Assembly: GCF_029502005.1 (NCBI RefSeq)
Contig: NZ_JAMQOT010000005.1
Coordinates: forward strand, 62,001-126,000
Source of the DNA: Natrinema salsiterrestre
GTDB taxonomy: Archaea > Halobacteriota > Halobacteria > Halobacteriales > Natrialbaceae
Direction: 5' to 3'
Length of the DNA: 64,000 bases
Shown: in pieces, positions 60,051 through 64,000 of the stretch
Position numbering within the stretch: position 1 is the first letter of the stretch
Layout: each line of letters opens with the position of its first letter
Notes under the pieces: generated by a model
Databases searched by the model: none
What the model saw: the letters and a program-made list of their open reading frames with translations, nothing else
Told to the model about the DNA's origin: nothing
Translations under genes and position numbers: made by a program

Positions 60051-60058
60051 CTTTTTTG
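60051..60058 (+). terminator. T-run terminator after the membrane protein gene
   Basis: A run of six T residues (60052-60057) after a G/C-rich segment (CGGGCC) lies 25 nt downstream of the stop at 60027, matching the T-tract termination used by archaeal RNA polymerase. It lies between convergent genes. Confidence 0.5.
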
Positions 60059-60169
60059 AGAGCGAGACTCGTATACGGTCTCTCGGTGAGGACGGATACG
60101 TACTGACGAAGAGACGGCCGATTCGCGGTTCGGCGGGCACGCGTCGTGTACCGAGAACGGAGGCGGCGA

Positions 60170-60655
60170 TCAGACGCCGAGCATCTGGCGACTCATCTCG
60201 AAACCCCGCTGAGGGATCTCGAAGACGAACAGTGCGACGATCGCCAGTTCGGCCACGGTGACGATTACCATCATGATATCCGACCGCTTGCTGCTGACCG
60301 CGACGCCGATCGGCAGCCCGAATTCCTTCTTCCAGAGCGGGTAAAACAGCGCGATTCCGCGCTTGCTCCCCGCGATGTCGAGCACGTAATGGGTCAGGAT
60401 ACCGATCCAGACGAACTCGAGGTTCCCGAAGAAAATCGGAAACGCGTAGAACCCGGCCAGAATCGGGAGGTTGTGTAACGTCTTTCTGTGTTTACCGAAT
60501 TCGGTGTCGACGTCGGGAAAGAGCGCACCCAGCGTCACCGGGACGCCGACGACGAGGATCGTTCGAAACGTTTCCAGGCTTCCCGACGGCTCGAGGATAT
60601 ACCCCAGCCCGAGGCTCAACAGGACGGCGTTCAGCACGTGTCCTTTCTTGTTCAT
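60170..60655 (-). CDS. DUF457/YdjM-type membrane metal-dependent hydrolase
   Basis: A 161-residue protein with four helices. It starts MNKKGHVLNAVLLSLGLGY, carries LGALFPDVDTEFGKHRKTLHNLPIL and LTHYVLDIAGSKRG, which place aspartates and histidines as in YdjM-type proteins. It is a shorter relative of the protein at 27589-28188. It ends EMSRQMLGV. The substrate is unknown. Confidence 0.85.
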   Translation of the reverse strand: MNKKGHVLNAVLLSLGLGYILEPSGSLETFRTILVVGVPVTLGALFPDVDTEFGKHRKTLHNLPILAGFYAFPIFFGNLEFVWIGILTHYVLDIAGSKRGIALFYPLWKKEFGLPIGVAVSSKRSDIMMVIVTVAELAIVALFVFEIPQRGFEMSRQMLGV

Positions 60656-60782
60656 CTACTCGCATCTGGGAGTCGGCAGGGGAATAGTTTTCTCTCGAGA
60701 CTGTCCGCCGTTCCTCTATTCCACCGGAAGCGAAGGGTAAACGAGCTAGGGAGATTCCGTTCCGATTCGTCGATCGACGGTC

Positions 60783-61295
60783 TCAGCGCGTCTCGACTTC
60801 TTCGAGCAGATCCTCGAGCCCCCGCTCGACGGTTTTCGCGCGAACGGCCGCACGATCACCGTCGAAGACGTACCGAGAGACGGTCGCGTACGATTCCTCG
60901 CTTCCCCACGGGGCGCCGTAGGAAATTCCGATGTAGACGGTTCCGACCGGGTTCTCCTCGGTCCCGCCGGTCGGCCCGGCGATTCCGGTCGTCGAGAGAC
61001 CCCAGGTCACGTCCGTGACGTCTCGAACGCCTCGCGCCATTTCGCGGGCCACGGGTTCGGAGACGGCACCGTGCTCGTCGAGCGCTTCGCGACTGACGCC
61101 GAGGTGACGGCGCTTGGCGTCGTAGGCGTAGGTCGTCAGCCCCGTATCGAAGTAGTCGCTCGCCCCCGGAACGGCGGTGATCGCAGCGCCGATCAGCCCG
61201 CCGGTGCAGGATTCGGCAACTGCCAGCGTCTCGTCCGTTTCCCGAAGCGCGTCGCCGACGGCCATCGGCAGATCGCGATCGATGTCGTCGTTCAT
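60783..61295 (-). CDS. CinA-family nicotinamide-nucleotide amidase
   Basis: A 170-residue protein starting MNDDIDRDLPMAVGD at the ATG at 61295. It has the CinA C-terminal (PncC) motifs TLAVAESCTGGLIGAAITAVPGASDYF, GLTTYAYDAKRRHLGVS, GLSTTGIAGPTGGTEENPVGTVYIG. PncC deamidates nicotinamide mononucleotide in pyridine-nucleotide recycling. The N-terminal molybdopterin-binding domain of full CinA is absent, as is normal for stand-alone PncC. It is divergent from the aminotransferase gene. Confidence 0.92.
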   Translation of the reverse strand: MNDDIDRDLPMAVGDALRETDETLAVAESCTGGLIGAAITAVPGASDYFDTGLTTYAYDAKRRHLGVSREALDEHGAVSEPVAREMARGVRDVTDVTWGLSTTGIAGPTGGTEENPVGTVYIGISYGAPWGSEESYATVSRYVFDGDRAAVRAKTVERGLEDLLEEVETR

Positions 61296-61449
61296 AGTCG
61301 ACGCCACGCGGGGCTCCGTTGTGAAAGCGAGGGGTACAGCAGTGTCCGTCGGTCCGATTCGAGCGCGAGGCGATGGCAATCAACGGACCGCTGCCGCGTT
61401 CGACCCCCAAACGGAAAGAAAGACGGGATCTGAATGCCGAGTACCGGCT

Positions 61450-62550
61450 ATGAATTACGAGACGCCGCTGTTCTTCCGCGTGATGAAGTACGCGGACGCG
61501 GCTGACCGCGACGTCGTCGACATGGTCAGCGGGAATCCCGACTGGGAGCCCCCGGAGGCGCTTCGAGCGGGGCTGCGCGAGTACGCCGATCTCGCCCCCG
61601 ATCGGTTCCAGTATCCGCCCAGTGAGGGCCTGCTCGAGCTCCGCGAGGAGATCGCGGCCCGCCGGAGCGTCGACGCGGATCAGATCGTCGTCACGAACGG
61701 GGCCGGCGAGGCGAACTACCTCGCGATGGCGCGGGCCCTCGAGCGTGACAGCGGCGAGGAGATCCTGCTCACGGACCCCGTTTATCCGTACTATCCCGGG
61801 AAGACGACGATGCTCGGGGGGACCCAATCCTACGTCGCGACGGACGACGAGGGACAACTCGACCCGGAGGACATCCGCGCGGCCGCGAGCGAGGAGACGG
61901 CCGCGATCGTGGTGAACACGCCGAACAACCCGACCGGTGCAGTCTACCCCGCCGAGACTATGCGGGAACTCGTCGCCATCGCGGAGTCCTACGACGCGAT
62001 TCTGGTCAGCGACGAGGTGTACGACCACTACGACCTCTCGGGGCGATTCGCGAGCGCGCTCGAGACCGACTCTACCCACCGGGTCGTCACGAACGCCTTT
62101 TCGAAGTCGATGGCGATCACCGGCGTCAGAGTGGGCTATGCGATCTTCCCGCCGGAGCTCGTCGCGGACGCCGAGAGCCGGCACATGCTGGTCAACGTGG
62201 CTACCACCCGCCCCGGCCAGTACGCGGTTCTGCAGGCGCTGCGCGAGACGGGACCGGACTACTACGAACGCAACCGAAAACGGCTCCGCGAGCGCGTCGA
62301 GACGTTCACCGACGCGCTCGATGCCGCCGGAGCGGCGTACACGCGCCCCGACGGCTCGTTTTACGTGATGGCTCGCTTCGACGGCTATCCCGGCACGCTC
62401 GAGAACGTCGAACGGCTCATCGACGAGGCCGGCGTCGCCGGAATGCCGGGCGAGGCCTTCGGGAGTTCGCGAGCGGAGTGGCTTCGGTTCGCGCTCGTGA
62501 CCCCTCGCGTCGAGGAAGCGGCCGAGCGGCTGGCGACGTTCTTCGACTGA
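61450..62550 (+). CDS. PLP-dependent aminotransferase, class I/II
   Basis: A 366-residue fold-type I aminotransferase starting MNYETPLFFRVMKYAD at the ATG at 61450. It has VSGNPDWEPP, VTNGAGEANYLA, NTPNNPTGAVY (N160), VSDEVYDHY (D188, Y191), and the PLP lysine K219 in TNAFSKSMAITGVRVGY. The C-terminal arginine is in ALVTPRVEEA or LRFAL. It transfers amino groups between an amino acid and a 2-oxo acid; the substrate is not resolved. Confidence 0.93.
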   Translation: MNYETPLFFRVMKYADAADRDVVDMVSGNPDWEPPEALRAGLREYADLAPDRFQYPPSEGLLELREEIAARRSVDADQIVVTNGAGEANYLAMARALERDSGEEILLTDPVYPYYPGKTTMLGGTQSYVATDDEGQLDPEDIRAAASEETAAIVVNTPNNPTGAVYPAETMRELVAIAESYDAILVSDEVYDHYDLSGRFASALETDSTHRVVTNAFSKSMAITGVRVGYAIFPPELVADAESRHMLVNVATTRPGQYAVLQALRETGPDYYERNRKRLRERVETFTDALDAAGAAYTRPDGSFYVMARFDGYPGTLENVERLIDEAGVAGMPGEAFGSSRAEWLRFALVTPRVEEAAERLATFFD

Positions 62551-62629
62551 CGGCCCGACCGAGTCGATTCGACTCGACTGACAATCCGGCCGAAATACCG
62601 ATACGTCGGGGGTGCCGATCCACCGCGTG

Positions 62630-64000
62630 ATGGTGCTCGAGTTCGTCGTCGCGGTGTTCGCCCTGACCCAACTGGCCTACTTCGTCGGTAACTGCGCGCT
62701 AGTGACGCTGCTCGTGCACCGGTCCGACACCGTGGTCGACGACGCCACCGTAGATCGGGTCATCGCCGAGGCGGCCGAAAGCGATCGTGAGCGGCCGCTA
62801 GCACGAGCGGACGGGGGTTCGGACGCCCGCGTCGATCCGTCGCTGACGGGGGCGGAGAAGCCGATGCGCGGGTCTCGATCCGGAGCCACCTCGGACTGCC
62901 GGCTCCCCTCGTCGGCGGTCCGCCGGATCTGCGTCCTGATGCCGATCTATCGCGAGCGGCCGGCCGTCATCGAGGAGACGCTGGAGAACCTCGCGTCCCA
63001 GCGGTATCCGACCGCTGACGTCTCCGTGTACGTGATTTACGAACCGGACGATCCGACCGTGCCGGCGGTCCGCGAGGCGATCGCGGCCCGCGAGGACGGC
63101 CTCAGCGTCGAGTTCGTCGCCGTCGATCGGGAAGCGCTCGCGGCCGACCGCGCGCCCGGCGACTGGACGTTCAGCGGGACTGGCGTCCCGCGGACGAAAG
63201 CGGCCGCCCTGACGTACGCCTTCACGACGCTGTCGTTCGCGGCCGACGACGTCGTGACGGTCTTCGACTCCGACACGCAGGTTCCCCGCGACACGTTCGA
63301 ACTCGCCGTCGCCGGCCTCGCGGAGTACGACATCGTGCAGGCGAAACAGACCGCGCGAAACGTCGCGGACGGCTGGCTCCCGCTGCTCGAGTCGATGGGG
63401 ATCGCGGCGTGGTCGGACACCGTCTACGCGAACTCGACCGACGGGCCCTACCAGCTGCTGGGAAAGGCCTACTTCGTCCCAGCGGGCGTCCTCTACGATC
63501 TCGATCGGTGGCAGCTCGACGCCGTGACAGAGGACATGGCGCTGGGTATCGCCGCCCACGAGCGCGGCTGCACGCTCGGCATCATCGACCGCTACGTGCA
63601 GGACTTCTGTCCGGCCGACTTCGAGGCGTGGATCCGGCAGAAACGCCGCTGGGTTCGCGGCCCCTACCGCCACCTGCTGACACCCGGGTGGTCCGGGCTC
63701 GAGCGCGGGCGGTTCTGGGCCGGGACCGTCCTGACGCAGCTCCTGTCGGTGACGAACGTCTTCGGACTGCCGGTCGGGCTCGTCGTCCTTGGACTGACCG
63801 TCATCGGCTCAGCGGGGACCGTCGTTCCGTCGGCGCTGTTCCCGCTGGTCCTGTTCAACGGCGTCGTCTGGCTGTATTACAGCTGGCGGTCCTACCGCGC
63901 CGCCTGGGACGCCGTCCCCTTCGAGAGCCGATGGGACCGACTTCGGTACTCGCTGGTCTCGAACCCGATCACGCAGGCCCTGTACGCGACGCTGTGGACC
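62630..64000 (+). CDS. Membrane glycosyltransferase, family 2 (partial at right edge)
   Basis: 457 codons are visible with no stop before the window end. An N-terminal membrane helix (from the ATG at 62630) is followed by a polar low-complexity insert, then a GT2 domain: VLMPIYRERPAVIEETLENL, YEPDDP, the metal-binding DSD (213-215), TED (E301, D302) and the QKRRW motif (337-341), then membrane helices from about residue 363. This is the processive cellulose-synthase-like GT2 layout, so it probably makes a surface polysaccharide or glycolipid. A GTG three bases upstream is also a possible start. Confidence 0.9.
   Translation, partial: MVLEFVVAVFALTQLAYFVGNCALVTLLVHRSDTVVDDATVDRVIAEAAESDRERPLARADGGSDARVDPSLTGAEKPMRGSRSGATSDCRLPSSAVRRICVLMPIYRERPAVIEETLENLASQRYPTADVSVYVIYEPDDPTVPAVREAIAAREDGLSVEFVAVDREALAADRAPGDWTFSGTGVPRTKAAALTYAFTTLSFAADDVVTVFDSDTQVPRDTFELAVAGLAEYDIVQAKQTARNVADGWLPLLESMGIAAWSDTVYANSTDGPYQLLGKAYFVPAGVLYDLDRWQLDAVTEDMALGIAAHERGCTLGIIDRYVQDFCPADFEAWIRQKRRWVRGPYRHLLTPGWSGLERGRFWAGTVLTQLLSVTNVFGLPVGLVVLGLTVIGSAGTVVPSALFPLVLFNGVVWLYYSWRSYRAAWDAVPFESRWDRLRYSLVSNPITQALYATLWT

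Noticed and set aside
1-64000. tRNA, rRNA, CRISPR or prophage genes
   Set aside because: I looked for T-loop/acceptor patterns, regularly spaced repeats, integrase, transposase and capsid-type proteins by eye and found none. A dedicated scan (tRNAscan-SE, CRISPR finder) would be decisive.

Overview
The window is chromosomal DNA from a halophilic archaeon, most like the Natrialbales (Natrinema/Haloterrigena type). The evidence is high GC with strong G/C at third codon positions, very acidic proteins, archaeal information-processing genes (pelota, RpoF/Rpb4, L21e, aEF1-beta, archaeal RsmA, Elp3, NreA), Tat-type signal peptides, haloarchaeal TATA promoters placed for leaderless or nearly leaderless transcripts, and many small haloarchaeal proteins of unknown function. 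I see no tRNA, rRNA, CRISPR array, intact insertion sequence or prophage.

Layout. 1-8.5 kb: a partial gene, an MBL hydrolase, an RND/MMPL exporter coupled to a TrmB-type regulator behind a 10-bp inverted repeat, then pelota and small membrane, CBS and hypothetical proteins. 8.5-14.8 kb: RqcH, a hypothetical protein, Elp3 and an alpha/beta hydrolase. Pelota and RqcH both act on stalled ribosomes. 15-21.3 kb: a complete seven-subunit Mrp/Mnh cation/proton antiporter operon in order A-B-C-D-E-F-G, with start and stop codons overlapping at most junctions and a 26-codon micro-ORF between C and D. 21.4-26.1 kb: DoxX-like and SHOCT-like membrane proteins, an array of four hairpins flanked by inward-facing promoters, two coupled zinc-ribbon miniproteins, and a DHH/RecJ-like protein whose DHH signature is lost. 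26-32.9 kb: small enzymes (UPF0173 MBL, DUF457-type membrane protein, short SPFH, OsmC, secreted ComEC-like MBL with DUF3006, gamma carbonic anhydrase, amidohydrolase). 33-39.5 kb: HD phosphohydrolase, Gfo/Idh/MocA oxidoreductase, a 71-bp inverted-repeat element and a Tat-exported GH3 glycosidase with a dockerin-like end. 40-42 kb: a split methionine synthase. 42.3-48 kb: PQQ-propeller lipoprotein, then a conserved archaeal block (HemK2-like methyltransferase, MscS channel, RsmA, DUF655, RpoF, L21e). 48-53 kb: trans-sulfuration enzyme, a protein with the full set of class I terpene synthase signatures, MBL hydrolase and EamA transporter. 53.5-64 kb: aEF1-beta with a four-CPxCG zinc-finger protein, NreA, NhaC antiporter, DUF302, CPBP-like and DUF5789-like proteins, CinA-type amidase, aminotransferase and a GT2 glycosyltransferase that runs off the right edge.

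Themes are ion homeostasis (Mrp, NhaC, MscS), translation and ribosome rescue (pelota, RqcH, Elp3, RsmA, L21e, aEF1-beta), DNA repair/replication (NreA, RecJ-like) and sulfur amino-acid metabolism (MetE pair, MetB-like). The most novel items are the terpene-synthase-like protein at 49302-50297, the hairpin array at 23070-23155, the duplicated translation-initiation element with a micro-ORF inside the Mrp operon, and the inverted-repeat elements at 36051-36121 and 47963-48015.
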